Part shown: one piece after another, positions 8,670-19,535 of the stretch
Layout: every line of letters starts with the position of its first letter
Position numbering within the stretch: the stretch's first letter is position 1
Assembly (NCBI RefSeq): GCF_003815035.1
Contig: NZ_RKRK01000002.1
Location: 304,163-368,162 of the forward strand
DNA length: 64,000 nucleotides
Reading direction: 5' to 3'
DNA from: Abyssicoccus albus
GTDB taxonomy: Bacteria > Bacillota > Bacilli > Staphylococcales > Abyssicoccaceae
Position numbers and translations under genes: made by a program
Notes under the pieces: generated by a model
Told to the model about the DNA's origin: nothing
The model's input: only the letters and a program-made list of their open reading frames with translations
The model's database searches: none

Positions 8670-11087
8670 CTAATTAGATGATTCTTTTGTTTCGAACTGA
8701 CCAACTTGTTTATCTACATTTTTAGGATTGACTTCCTTTTTAAATTGTTTAATTCTATCTTCATCACCTTCATAAACTTTTATACCAAATCTACTTAATA
8801 TACTTGCATCGTCATCATTAGACTTTTTACTCAATTTTGTATGTTCAGAGATATTTGCTTTGACTGATTTTTCATTTGGTAAACAATCCTTTTTCTCTGC
8901 CATTGAGAATGGACATATTTCTTTAGACTTAATTGTACTCGGCTTATTGAACTTCTCATTAATTCCTATCACTTTTGGATGGGTTTCAGTGAGTTTATTC
9001 ACAACGTCTCTCCACATATTAAGTTGGTTATCAGCACCAAACGGCATCTCCTCCTGGTTAGGATAACCACTCCAAACGCCTAGTGTAATTTTAGGATTGT
9101 ATGCCACAAACCAAATGTCTTTTGTATTCTGTGAAGTTCCTGTTTTACCAGCCCACTGAATGCTTTTAGATATTTTACCATTCAGTTTATAAGCAGATCC
9201 GTTAATTAAAACTTCTTTCATCATATCAGTCATTAAGTAAGATGTTGATTCAGAGTATACTTTTTTAGGGTCAGATTTATGTTGATAGACTATATCACCA
9301 TTAGGACTTGTGATTGATTCAATCATGTAGCCATCGTTATGTTGACCTTTATTACCATACACACTGAAGGCGTTCACATTATCTTCTAGTGTCATATTAT
9401 TAGGGCCTAGAGGTAATGAATGAGCGGTTTTAGCGGCTTTATCAACCGGGACTCCAGTTTTCTCTAAATATTGCCAAGGGTTATTGGATTTAATTGATTG
9501 ATACAAACGTAATGCACTTAAGTTATATGAATTTTCTAATGCAGTTTTGGTTGTTAAAAAGCCAAATTCTTTATCAGCATCGTAGTTTGCTGGTGACCAA
9601 TCAATACTTTCATATTTGAACTTCCTATCGAATAAATAAGTCTCTGGAACTATAAGTCCTGATTCGATAGCAGGTGCATAAACAACATGCGGTTTCATCG
9701 TTGAGCCGACCGGTCTAGATGTTTGTGTTGCAAAGTTATTTTGAGAATGTTCAAAATTTCGGCCACCGATAAATGATAGTATTTTACCTGAATTATTTTC
9801 TTTCATAATCATACTAATTTGATGCATATCACCATCTTTATTTTCCAAGTAATAATTATCATTTTTAGTGAATTGTTGCATTTCATCATATATTTCTTTA
9901 TGAATTGTCGTTTTGATTTGATATCCATTATTTCTTAATGCATCGTTTGCTTTTATTGTATACTTATCATTGATTCCAGCAACTGAGCGTAAATCTTCAA
10001 TCGGGATGTTATCTTCTCTTGCAAATTTTTCTTTCAAGATTTGAATTGCACGACGCTCAATTTCTTGTGTCAAATAAGGATATTTACTGTTTGGAATCGT
10101 AACTTCATTTGTTAAGTGATCAAATATTTTATATTGAACAGCTTTGTCATGTTCTTCTTTAGTAATGACACCTTCACTTAACATTCTACTCAAAACAAAC
10201 TCTTGTCGTTGTTTACCATATTTTAAATATTTAGGGTCTTTTACTTCTCCGGTGTTGGTAAATGGAGTGTATGCATAAGGGTTTTTTGGAAGTCCTGCAA
10301 TAAAGGCAGCTTCAGCAATATTGACCTCTTTAGCTGATTTATTGAACAATCCTTTCGCTGTTGCTTCTACACCAGCAACGTTTTGTCCGTTTGAATTTCG
10401 TCCGAAAGAAACGGCGTTTAAATAGGCTTCCAAGATTTCTTCTTTAGACATTATTTTTTCGACACGTTGTGCAATGAGTAGCTCTTTTGCTTTACGTGAA
10501 AAAGTAGTTTCATTTGTTAAGATTTGATTTTTAATGAGCTGTTGAGTAATTGTAGATCCACCCGTTGTGGCCTCGGATCCTACGGCTTGTTGTCCCAATG
10601 CTCGTAAGAAAGCTTTTGGAACGATACCGTTATGATCATAAAAGTTTTCATCTTCAGTTGTAATTAATGCTTTTACAATATTTGGAGATATCTCATTGTA
10701 TTTTACAGGATTCCGAATCACATCGGATTTTAATGTTCCTAAATTTTCACCTGTCATAAAACTTACAGAAGTTGAACTTGTCATTTCAGTGAGATTAGTC
10801 TTTAATTGCTCCTTTTCCATTACATTCTCATCTTGTACTAAGCTCGCAAAATAACCGATGCCAATACCGGTTACAAAAATGACTAACAATGACGAAATAA
10901 TCAATAAGAATAAAATAATATTCCATAATGTTTCGTATAAAGTAATAAATAGTAACTTCGGTGTCCACTTCGTCTTCTTGAAATCATTGGTTGTATTGTT
11001 TATAAATTTTTTTGTATGTTCTGTTTTATCTTTAGCTATATTTTTTGATTTTTCTATATAATTAGCTTTTCTTTGATGCTTTGGCAT
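8670..11087 (-). CDS. Class A penicillin-binding protein (bifunctional transglycosylase/transpeptidase)
   Basis: The 805-residue protein polymerises glycan strands and cross-links peptides at the outer face of the membrane. It has a basic cytoplasmic tail, one membrane anchor (about 50-80), a GT51 domain with catalytic Glu in TTEDENFYDHNG (Glu145) and GGSTITQQLIKN, and a transpeptidase domain with S462-TMK, S520-YN and KTGTS (648-652). All catalytic motifs are intact. I place the start at MPKHQRK (ATG at 11085-11087), 9 nt after AGGAGG, rather than at an upstream ATG. It is divergent from the tyrS T-box and lies where B. subtilis has acuABC/acsA. Confidence 0.93.
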   Translation of the reverse strand: MPKHQRKANYIEKSKNIAKDKTEHTKKFINNTTNDFKKTKWTPKLLFITLYETLWNIILFLLIISSLLVIFVTGIGIGYFASLVQDENVMEKEQLKTNLTEMTSSTSVSFMTGENLGTLKSDVIRNPVKYNEISPNIVKALITTEDENFYDHNGIVPKAFLRALGQQAVGSEATTGGSTITQQLIKNQILTNETTFSRKAKELLIAQRVEKIMSKEEILEAYLNAVSFGRNSNGQNVAGVEATAKGLFNKSAKEVNIAEAAFIAGLPKNPYAYTPFTNTGEVKDPKYLKYGKQRQEFVLSRMLSEGVITKEEHDKAVQYKIFDHLTNEVTIPNSKYPYLTQEIERRAIQILKEKFAREDNIPIEDLRSVAGINDKYTIKANDALRNNGYQIKTTIHKEIYDEMQQFTKNDNYYLENKDGDMHQISMIMKENNSGKILSFIGGRNFEHSQNNFATQTSRPVGSTMKPHVVYAPAIESGLIVPETYLFDRKFKYESIDWSPANYDADKEFGFLTTKTALENSYNLSALRLYQSIKSNNPWQYLEKTGVPVDKAAKTAHSLPLGPNNMTLEDNVNAFSVYGNKGQHNDGYMIESITSPNGDIVYQHKSDPKKVYSESTSYLMTDMMKEVLINGSAYKLNGKISKSIQWAGKTGTSQNTKDIWFVAYNPKITLGVWSGYPNQEEMPFGADNQLNMWRDVVNKLTETHPKVIGINEKFNKPSTIKSKEICPFSMAEKKDCLPNEKSVKANISEHTKLSKKSNDDDASILSRFGIKVYEGDEDRIKQFKKEVNPKNVDKQVGQFETKESSN

Positions 11088-11140
11088 AGTCTGATACCTC
11101 CTAATGAACAATCTTCATTATATCACAAACAATGATTATC

Positions 11141-11169
11141 TTGATTTATTTCATTATATGATTTATTAT
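11141..11169 (+). promoter_or_regulatory. Promoter of the tyrS T-box transcript
   Basis: TTGATT (11141-11146), 17-nt spacer and TATTAT (11164-11169) precede the leader; transcription would start near 11176. Confidence 0.5.
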
Positions 11170-11175
11170 ATTGTT

Positions 11176-12736
<1,561 letters not shown>

Positions 12737-12790
12737 ATGAGCGTATATCAATATGAAATAGTGTGAATTTAAATATCATTTACAGCAAAC

Positions 12791-12820
12791 AAAACAAGGA
12801 TAATTTATTATCCTTGTTTT
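12791..12820. terminator. Bidirectional terminator between tyrS and a small membrane-protein gene
   Basis: AAAACAAGGATAA (12791-12803) and TTATCCTTGTTTT (12808-12820) form a 13-bp stem with a 4-nt loop. Both flanks are A/T runs. The stop and last codons of the convergent small gene lie within the stem. Confidence 0.85.
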
Positions 12821-13092
12821 GTTTTATGATGTGATGTCATTAATTTATGGGACACTAGAATTATGATGATTGGAACCACTGTATAAATTAGTGAAATAAG
12901 TAATACATTTAAAGATTCACCTTTTATGATCGTGATTGAAATATCTAAGAGTAGTAATACAACAGGTATACATAATAATATATATTTAAATTGCTGACTG
13001 TTTTGTCGATTTTTCATTGTTTTTAGAAATAAGATATAAATCAAGATGGGTAATAAAATTAAATAGCACATGTAAAGTAAACCGATGAACAT
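12808..13092 (-). CDS. Small hydrophobic protein, three predicted membrane helices
   Basis: The 94-residue product has predicted membrane helices at about 2-22, 38-56 and 63-83 with short basic linkers (KTMKNRQNSQQFK; SHHKTKQG tail), suggesting an integral membrane protein. AAGGAGA at a good distance before the ATG supports expression. I do not recognise a family and suggest no function. It is alone between tyrS (convergent) and the YfcC-family transporter (divergent). Confidence 0.65.
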   Translation of the reverse strand: MFIGLLYMCYLILLPILIYILFLKTMKNRQNSQQFKYILLCIPVVLLLLDISITIIKGESLNVLLISLIYTVVPIIIILVSHKLMTSHHKTKQG

Positions 13093-13272
13093 AAGTTGAT
13101 TCTCCTTAAGTTTGTGATGCTTTATGTTATTTTAACATAAATTATAAAATAAAAATTTTTAACTGTATAAAATCTTAATTTAACATTGAAAATTGATTTT
13201 ATATTTAATATATTTGTTTGAAAATTCTATTAATGGTTATATATATACTAATACCATTGAGGAGTTGGACTG

Positions 13273-14706
13273 ATGTCAAGTAGTAATGAACGTCATGTAA
13301 ATGAAACTGAAGTCAATCAAGAAAAGAAAAAAATCAAAATACCACATACATATGCCATTCTAATGGGTGTCATTACATTAGCAGCAATACTAACACACAT
13401 TATACCAGCGGGTGTCTATGATAGAGTTGAAAAAGACGGCCAAACTTTAGTTGTTGATGGTAGTTATCATCGTGTTGACCAAAATCCATTTTGGTTCTTT
13501 GATATATTTACAGCAATTCCTAAAGGGATGGTTGAAGGTGGTTTAATCATATTTTATATCTTTTTAGTTGGCGGAGCATTTGGTATCATTCGTAAAACTG
13601 ATGCGATTGAATCAGTGATCAACAAAGGAATGTTCTTGCTTAAAGGTAATGAAAAATTCATGATTGTAGGGATTATGTTTATCTTTAGTTTGTTAGGTGT
13701 AGCAACAGGAATGGCGGAAGAGGTCATTATATTCGTCCCTGTTGGTATAGTACTCGCAAAAGCAATGGGATACGATGCCATGGTGGGAACCGCTATGGTC
13801 ACTATTGGAGCTGCAAGTGGATTTATTGGAGGTATGTTAAATCCATTTACCGTGATGATTGCTCAACAAATTGCTGAGATACAAATATTCTCTGGTTGGG
13901 GATACCGTACAATTGTATATATTATTATTTTATTTGTATCAATCATGTATGTAATGAATTATGCAAAAAAAGTTAAGAAAGATCCAAAGAAAAGTATAGT
14001 ATATGAGGAAAATCAAAGTGGAGATTTAAACTTTACTGAAGATATTTCTAGTTTTGATAAGTTCCAAAAAAGACATTTAACGATATTGGCAATTTTTGCA
14101 TTAGGAATTTTGTTCAATATTTATGGAATATTTGAACTAGATTGGTATTTAGAAGAACTTGCAGCAAACTTTTTCTTAATAGCTTTAATTTGTGGTCTTA
14201 TTGGTGGTCTTGGTATTAATGGAACGTTTGAAGCGTTTATTGAAGGAATGAAGTTAATTGTTTTTGGAGCAATAATTGTTGGTTTTGCACACGCAGTGCT
14301 TGTTGTCTTACAGGAAGGTAAGATCATTGATACGGTGATTTATACGCTTGCTAATTCAGTAAAGCACTTACCAAGTGAAGTCAGTGTAGTAGGCATGTTT
14401 ATATTGCAATCATTCATTAATTTTTTCATCCCGTCAGGATCAGGGCAAGCAGCAACAACAATGCCTATTATGGCTCCTCTATCTGATTTACTTGGTGTAA
14501 ACCGACAAATAGCTGTTATGGCTTACCAATATGGTGATGCAATCAGTAACTCAATTATTCCTACATCTGCACCATTGATGGGGGTGTTAGCTGTAGCAGG
14601 TATTCCATATATTAAGTGGGTTAAGTTTATTTGGAAGCTTGTATTAATTTGGTCTGTCATAGCTGCATCTGCATTGGTCATTGCTGTAATATTAAATATA
14701 CAATAA
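13273..14706 (+). CDS. YfcC/DcuC-family membrane transporter
   Basis: The 477-residue, roughly 12-helix protein belongs to the YfcC (DcuC-like, C4-dicarboxylate/arginine-ornithine) family: start of the core in IPHTYAILMGVITLAAILTHIIPAGVYDR, then GMAEEVIIFVPVGIVLAKAMGYD, the re-entrant GAASGFIGGMLNPFTV, and the repeat-like FINFFIPSGSGQAATTMPIMAPL with GDAISNSIIPTSAPLMGVLA. The substrate cannot be read from sequence; amino acids or dicarboxylates are likely. GAGGAG precedes the ATG. Single-gene unit closed by the terminator at 14741. Confidence 0.88.
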   Translation: MSSSNERHVNETEVNQEKKKIKIPHTYAILMGVITLAAILTHIIPAGVYDRVEKDGQTLVVDGSYHRVDQNPFWFFDIFTAIPKGMVEGGLIIFYIFLVGGAFGIIRKTDAIESVINKGMFLLKGNEKFMIVGIMFIFSLLGVATGMAEEVIIFVPVGIVLAKAMGYDAMVGTAMVTIGAASGFIGGMLNPFTVMIAQQIAEIQIFSGWGYRTIVYIIILFVSIMYVMNYAKKVKKDPKKSIVYEENQSGDLNFTEDISSFDKFQKRHLTILAIFALGILFNIYGIFELDWYLEELAANFFLIALICGLIGGLGINGTFEAFIEGMKLIVFGAIIVGFAHAVLVVLQEGKIIDTVIYTLANSVKHLPSEVSVVGMFILQSFINFFIPSGSGQAATTMPIMAPLSDLLGVNRQIAVMAYQYGDAISNSIIPTSAPLMGVLAVAGIPYIKWVKFIWKLVLIWSVIAASALVIAVILNIQ

Positions 14707-14740
14707 TATAATTCAATATATAATGTATATTTAAAAATGA

Positions 14741-14775
14741 AAAAAGTTGAAACCTCAAAGGTTTCAACTTTTTTT
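14741..14775. terminator. Bidirectional terminator between the YfcC-family and YjiH-family genes
   Basis: AAAAAGTTGAAACCT pairs with AGGTTTCAACTTTTT around a CAA loop; A and T runs on both sides serve both convergent genes. Confidence 0.9.
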
Positions 14776-14807
14776 AAATTTTTCATTCATTTAAATTACT
14801 TTATGAT

Positions 14808-16154
14808 TTAATAAATGAGATGTGCGATAAGCGCAATAATCGGTAACGAGATTAACGTTCTTAATAAGAAGATAATGAATAAAGTACCGATATTCACTCT
14901 TATTTTTGATGCTAAAATAACACCACCCACTTCTGATAAATAAATCAATTGAGAAATACTCAATGCTCCGATGACAAACTTTGTCATTTCAGGTGCGTCA
15001 GTAATTAAAATTGCTGGTAAATACATATCAGTAAATCCAACGAGTACGGTTTCTGAAGCAAGTTGTGCCTCGGGAATCTGTAGAAATTCTAAAATTGGAA
15101 CAAATGGCATTCCAATGATTGTAAAGAATGAAGTGTATTCTGCGATGATTGTTGCAATTGTACCAATGGCCATAACAACTGGTAGTACTCCGAACAACAT
15201 ATCGATCGCATTCTTCCCACCTTTCTTTATGAAACCTAATACACCAGGCGCGTCATATGCTTGCTTTAAAGCATTCTCATAACCGAATGTAATTGGAGTA
15301 TATCCGTCAGGTATATTCTCTAAATCAACTGATTCATCATGCGCTTCAGTATACGTATCTTTAATTAATGATAAAGGTGGGATTCGAGGTAAAATTAAAC
15401 CACATATGATCCCAGCCAATATTATGGCTAAGTAGAAGAAACCGAATACATGGTTGAGCTCTAATTCTTCCATAATTACAATCGCGAATGTAATGGATAC
15501 AATTGAGAATGTTGTTGCAATCACAACCGATTCACGACGACTATAGAATCCTTGCTCATACTGTTGACTTGTCAACATAACTCCAACAGTTCCATCTCCA
15601 ACCCAACTTGTTAAGATATCGACTGTACTACGTCCTGGTAATGTGAATAAAGGACGCATTATTTTTGTGAATAATGCACCAACGAATTCTAAAAATCCAT
15701 ATTCGAGTAATAGTGGTAAGAAAAATGCTGCTAGAAAGAATACCGTAACTAATACTGGAATTAATGAAGAAAATAATAATCCACCAGTGTTCTCTGAATA
15801 GATCATTTCAGGACCAATTTTGAAAAAGGTCATAATAGCGAATATTGCACCGATGACTCTGACAAGAAGCCAATAGACGGATATATTAAATACTTTTTTC
15901 ATGATTGTAGATTCATCGTTTTCACGATATTTAATCGTATAGATGATAGATAATATCGCACTAATCACAATAATCGATAAAGTCATGATGGGTAAAACAT
16001 TTTCCAACCAACTTCCTAATAACCCGGCAATCCATGCGATTGGAATAGTTAAACCATCGCCATCCCACCACACTGGGAATAAAAATAATATAATACCAAT
16101 TAAACTTGCACTAACGAATTTAAAAACAGTCATTGGGTTTTTATAATTTGACAC
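14808..16154 (-). CDS. YjiH-family nucleoside-recognition (GATE-domain) membrane protein
   Basis: The 448-residue protein has about ten predicted membrane helices and two copies of a nucleoside-recognition (Gate) type segment (for example LPGRSTVDILTSWVGDGTVGVMLTSQQYEQGFYSRRE and the later FTDMYLPAILITDAPEMTKFVIGALSISQL, each quoted only in part as evidence of the repeat). This is the pattern of the YjiH family, whose transport substrate is not established. I take GTG at 16154 as start, 6-7 nt after AAGGGGG; a longer reading frame begins upstream without a ribosome-binding site. It is convergent with the YfcC-family gene and divergent from the universal stress protein gene. Confidence 0.85.
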   Translation of the reverse strand: MSNYKNPMTVFKFVSASLIGIILFLFPVWWDGDGLTIPIAWIAGLLGSWLENVLPIMTLSIIVISAILSIIYTIKYRENDESTIMKKVFNISVYWLLVRVIGAIFAIMTFFKIGPEMIYSENTGGLLFSSLIPVLVTVFFLAAFFLPLLLEYGFLEFVGALFTKIMRPLFTLPGRSTVDILTSWVGDGTVGVMLTSQQYEQGFYSRRESVVIATTFSIVSITFAIVIMEELELNHVFGFFYLAIILAGIICGLILPRIPPLSLIKDTYTEAHDESVDLENIPDGYTPITFGYENALKQAYDAPGVLGFIKKGGKNAIDMLFGVLPVVMAIGTIATIIAEYTSFFTIIGMPFVPILEFLQIPEAQLASETVLVGFTDMYLPAILITDAPEMTKFVIGALSISQLIYLSEVGGVILASKIRVNIGTLFIIFLLRTLISLPIIALIAHLIY

Positions 16155-16313
16155 AATGTAACCCCCTTTAACTATCTGAATATTTATGAAACATATTCTC
16201 ATTATACATAATAAATAGGATTCGTTAAAGAAGAGTTTAATTTTTTATACAAAATGTATGTGTGATAAACTTAAATTAATAGCTCGTATAAAATATGAAA
16301 GGCGATGAATCGT

Positions 16314-16694
16314 ATGTATAAGCATATTCTATTAGCAGTAGATGGTTCAGAAAATAGTAACCGTGCTGCACTTGAAACACTTAAATTTGTAAGAAGTCAG
16401 ACGAAGATTACGATCGTTGTCGTATACGAAGAAGATCAGCAACTTACTGAAGAAGATAAACAAAGCATTATCCAACCTGTTGCAGATGTATTTAATCAAG
16501 TTAATATGAAATACAATGTTTTAGAATTAATTGGTGAGCCAGGCCCGAGTATATTAGAAGAATCAGAAAAAGGGGATTATGATATCATTGTCATTGGCTC
16601 TAGAGGATTAAGTGGTGTGCAAGAGATGGTTTTAGGATCCGTATCACATAAAGTTGCAAAAAGGGCACATATTCCAGTACTAATTGTTAAATAA
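16314..16694 (+). CDS. Universal stress protein (UspA family)
   Basis: The 126-residue single-domain Usp has the start KHILLAVDGSENS and the ATP-binding loop GSRGLSGVQEMVLGSVSHKV (G-2X-G-9X-GS), so it likely binds ATP. Two in-frame ATGs exist: 16305 is only 2 nt after AAAGG, so I prefer 16314 at 11 nt. It is monocistronic, ending at a bidirectional terminator shared with rpsD. A second UspA gene lies beside ackA (26695-27195). Confidence 0.9.
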   Translation: MYKHILLAVDGSENSNRAALETLKFVRSQTKITIVVVYEEDQQLTEEDKQSIIQPVADVFNQVNMKYNVLELIGEPGPSILEESEKGDYDIIVIGSRGLSGVQEMVLGSVSHKVAKRAHIPVLIVK

Positions 16695-16698
16695 AATA

Positions 16699-16736
16699 AA
16701 AAGAGTAAGATTATAATTAAATAATCTTACTCTTTT
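16699..16736. terminator. Bidirectional terminator between usp and rpsD
   Basis: AAAAGAGTAAGATTA pairs with TAATCTTACTCTTTT (15-bp stem, 8-nt loop), serving the two convergent genes. Confidence 0.9.
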
Positions 16737-16752
16737 CGTAATAACTAAGTTA

Positions 16753-17355
16753 TTAACGAGAATAGTATTCTACAATTAACTGTTCGTTAATTTCTGCCGG
16801 TAATTCCTCACGTGTTGGTAAACGATCGAACGTACCTTCTAAAGCATCTTCATTAAATGTTAAATATTCAGGGATGAAGTTGTTTGCTTCAACTGATTCT
16901 TTAATGATTGAAAGATCTTGAGATTTTTCACGGATTGAAATTTTTTGACCAGGTTGTAAAGTGTATGATGGAATATCAACACGTGCACCATCAACCATTA
17001 CATGACCATGGTTAACTAACTGACGTGCTTGACGACGAGTACGTGCTAAACCTAATTGGTATACAACAGCGTCTAATCTTGATGATAATAATGCCATGAA
17101 GTTAGAACCGTGTACCCCTTTCATTTTACTTGCTTTGTCAAAAATTGAACGGAATTGACGTTCGTTAATTCCATACATATAACGAAGTTTTTGCTTCTCT
17201 TGTAATTGTTGACCGTACTCACTTAATTTAATACGTTGAGTAGGACCGTGTTGTCCTGGTGCGTAAGGGCGTTTTTCTAATTCTTTACCTGTGCCGCTTA
17301 ATGAAATACCTAAACGACGAGATTTTTTCCATGAAGATCCTCTGAATCGAGCCAT
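16753..17355 (-). CDS. rpsD: 30S ribosomal protein S4 (uS4)
   Basis: The 200-residue protein is a primary 16S rRNA-binding protein that starts small-subunit assembly. It shows the N-terminal [36 protein letters not shown], the helical domain with [12 protein letters not shown], and the S4 domain with [32 protein letters not shown]. It lacks the N-terminal CxxC zinc motif seen in some S4 proteins. GGAGGAG precedes the ATG. It stands alone, as in Bacillus, and is preceded by a structured leader (17407-17512) that probably mediates S4 autoregulation. Confidence 0.97.
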   Translation of the reverse strand: MARFRGSSWKKSRRLGISLSGTGKELEKRPYAPGQHGPTQRIKLSEYGQQLQEKQKLRYMYGINERQFRSIFDKASKMKGVHGSNFMALLSSRLDAVVYQLGLARTRRQARQLVNHGHVMVDGARVDIPSYTLQPGQKISIREKSQDLSIIKESVEANNFIPEYLTFNEDALEGTFDRLPTREELPAEINEQLIVEYYSR

Positions 17356-17406
17356 AATAGACTCCTCCTTTTGTTTATAAAAATTTGTAATTGATAAACA
17401 ATAGGG

Positions 17407-17512
17407 TTCATTGCTTACAAGTCTATATTATGTTTTTGCATCTTCGCCTTATAGCAATCGGTTACGCAATGCACCATCGTATGGGAATAATATAGTGGTT
17501 TGTAATAATGAA
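17407..17512 (-). ncRNA. Structured rpsD leader, probable S4 autoregulatory element
   Basis: The 407-bp gap between rpsD and ezrA holds this element. Read on the minus strand, TTCATTaTTACAA (17512-17500) pairs with TTGTAAgcAATGAA (17420-17407) to close about 80 nt of unusually GC-rich sequence for this genome, ending 51 nt before the rpsD start codon. Known fact: B. subtilis rpsD is autoregulated by S4 binding its leader. The match of this sequence to that leader class is my inference. The rest of the gap is A/T-rich, with the ezrA promoter somewhere before 17740. Confidence 0.6.
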
Positions 17513-17762
17513 CAGCTATCTTTGCTTATAATCACATAGAAAATATTATATAATATTAATTTGAAGAAGTCAATAAATGAGTAAGACTTTAAAATGTTCA
17601 TTACATCGTGTATTATTAAATGGATTGATACATAGTTTTTAATATAGTGATCATTCTAATTTGTAGTATTTTTTATATTTATTTAATGTACTTATCGAAA
17701 TAGTCCATTAATTTCATGTATAATAGTATATTATATGTATTAGAAAATAAGGAGTTGAAAGC

Positions 17763-19460
17763 ATGATATATGTCATAATTGCTATACTCATTCTATTGTT
17801 AATTATCGTTGGCGCTATCGTCATGATTCGTAATAATAAACGTTCAAGAATACAGGCGATAGAAAGTCGTATTGATGAGTTAAAAGGAAGACCATTACAA
17901 GATGAATTAATTAAGATGAAGAAATTCAATTTAATTGGAGAATTAAAGAAGGATTACGAAGAATATCGTAAAACGTGGAAGACCATTCTCGAGGAAACGC
18001 TCGTATCTGCTTCAAATCTAGTTGAAGAGGCAACTCAACACACTCAAAACTTTAAGTTCAATGAAGCAGACTCAATGCTGGATGAAGCAGATCAATTGTT
18101 AGACCATGTTGAAGAAACCTATTCAGAATTAAGTGCAAGCATTCATCAATCTCTTGGGACATTGACAGAATCTCAAACATTAATTAATGATAGTGAGCAA
18201 ATTTATAAATCTTCCAAAAGAGATGTATTAGCAAACCGCCATAAATATGGACAAGCTGCTGATAAACTTGAGCAAAGCATAGAAGAATATAAGCCTAAAA
18301 TTGAACAGGTATCAACATTATTCAATAATGGAGATTATAAAAGTGCATTCCAAAATATTAATCAACATCATTCGGGATTAACATTATTACAAAGTAAAAT
18401 GGAAGATATTCCGGTCATGATCAAAGAAGTTCAAAAAGAAATTCCAGCTCAACTTCAAGAGATTAAATACGGTTGTAAAGATTTAAGAATTGAAGGATAT
18501 GATTTGGAACATATCAATGTCGATTATCGTACTGAGCAATTGAAGGCTGATGTCAACTTAATCGAACCGATGATTTCTCAAATGAAGTTGACTGAAGCAG
18601 ACGAAGAAATCGAAAGAATAAAAGATGAGATAGATGACATATTAGAAATGATTGAATATGAGATTAAAGCTAAATCGAAAGTAGATCAAACGAATAAGTC
18701 AGTCATCGATGAATTGTTTGCAGTGAAAGATATGAATTATACGTTACAAACAGAGCAACAATATATCAAGTCTCAATATTTAGTGGATGAAAATCATGCA
18801 CAAGATTTGAATAAATTTAGCAATGAAATTACACATTTGAACAACGTATATGATGAAATGGTTAATCACATGAATAAGTCACGTGTGAGATATACAAAGA
18901 TTGAAGACGACTTAAACTTTATACAAGAACATGTGACAACAATTGATGAAAAGCAACAAACGATCTCAGAATATTTTATATCATTAAAAGAAGATGATGA
19001 TGCATACCAAAATGCAATCACTGATATTCAGGTGATGAAGGATGAAGCATATCGTAAATTAACATTAGCTAATTTACCTGAACTACCGGAACGTTATATT
19101 ATTATGAAGAGTGAGATTGATTATGACCTTAAAGATATTTATGAGTTGTATAGTAGTCGACCATTAAACATGAAGTTGTTAAGTACAAAAATGGAAAAGC
19201 TTCTTCACGAAACTCAGAAATTCGAACAAGAAATAGAAGATGTCATTTATAATGCAAAATATACAGAACGATTAGTGCAATTTGGTAATAGATATCGTCG
19301 TGATCATGAATCATTAGATGATTTATTAAATGAAGCGGAACGTCTATTCGACCATAGCCGGTTCAAACGTGCGAGTGAAGTTGCAGAAGAAGCCATTGAA
19401 CGTTATGAACCAGGTGCTACTCAATCAATCCGTCAACAAATGCAATCAGAGTATAGGTAA
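17763..19460 (+). CDS. ezrA: Septation ring formation regulator EzrA
   Basis: EzrA is a membrane-anchored, spectrin-like negative regulator of FtsZ ring formation that also brings penicillin-binding proteins to the septum. The 565-residue protein has one N-terminal membrane helix (about 2-22), a basic NNKRSR junction, and four to five long coiled-coil repeats; length fits the family. Conserved sections include LDEADQLLDHVEETY and, near the C-terminus, YRRDHESLDDLLNEAERLF. The AAGGAG site is ideal. It is transcribed away from rpsD and ends at its own terminator. Confidence 0.95.
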   Translation: MIYVIIAILILLLIIVGAIVMIRNNKRSRIQAIESRIDELKGRPLQDELIKMKKFNLIGELKKDYEEYRKTWKTILEETLVSASNLVEEATQHTQNFKFNEADSMLDEADQLLDHVEETYSELSASIHQSLGTLTESQTLINDSEQIYKSSKRDVLANRHKYGQAADKLEQSIEEYKPKIEQVSTLFNNGDYKSAFQNINQHHSGLTLLQSKMEDIPVMIKEVQKEIPAQLQEIKYGCKDLRIEGYDLEHINVDYRTEQLKADVNLIEPMISQMKLTEADEEIERIKDEIDDILEMIEYEIKAKSKVDQTNKSVIDELFAVKDMNYTLQTEQQYIKSQYLVDENHAQDLNKFSNEITHLNNVYDEMVNHMNKSRVRYTKIEDDLNFIQEHVTTIDEKQQTISEYFISLKEDDDAYQNAITDIQVMKDEAYRKLTLANLPELPERYIIMKSEIDYDLKDIYELYSSRPLNMKLLSTKMEKLLHETQKFEQEIEDVIYNAKYTERLVQFGNRYRRDHESLDDLLNEAERLFDHSRFKRASEVAEEAIERYEPGATQSIRQQMQSEYR

Positions 19461-19473
19461 AACTGAACAGAGA

Positions 19474-19508
19474 AAAGACCTCTCATACAGTGTATGAGAG
19501 GGTTTTGT
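19474..19508 (+). terminator. Terminator after ezrA
   Basis: AAAGACCTCTCATACA pairs with TGTATGAGAGGGTTTT (one G-U type mismatch), followed by TTGTTT. Confidence 0.85.
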
Positions 19509-19535
19509 TTGTTAAACATGGGAGTGTGTTAAATT

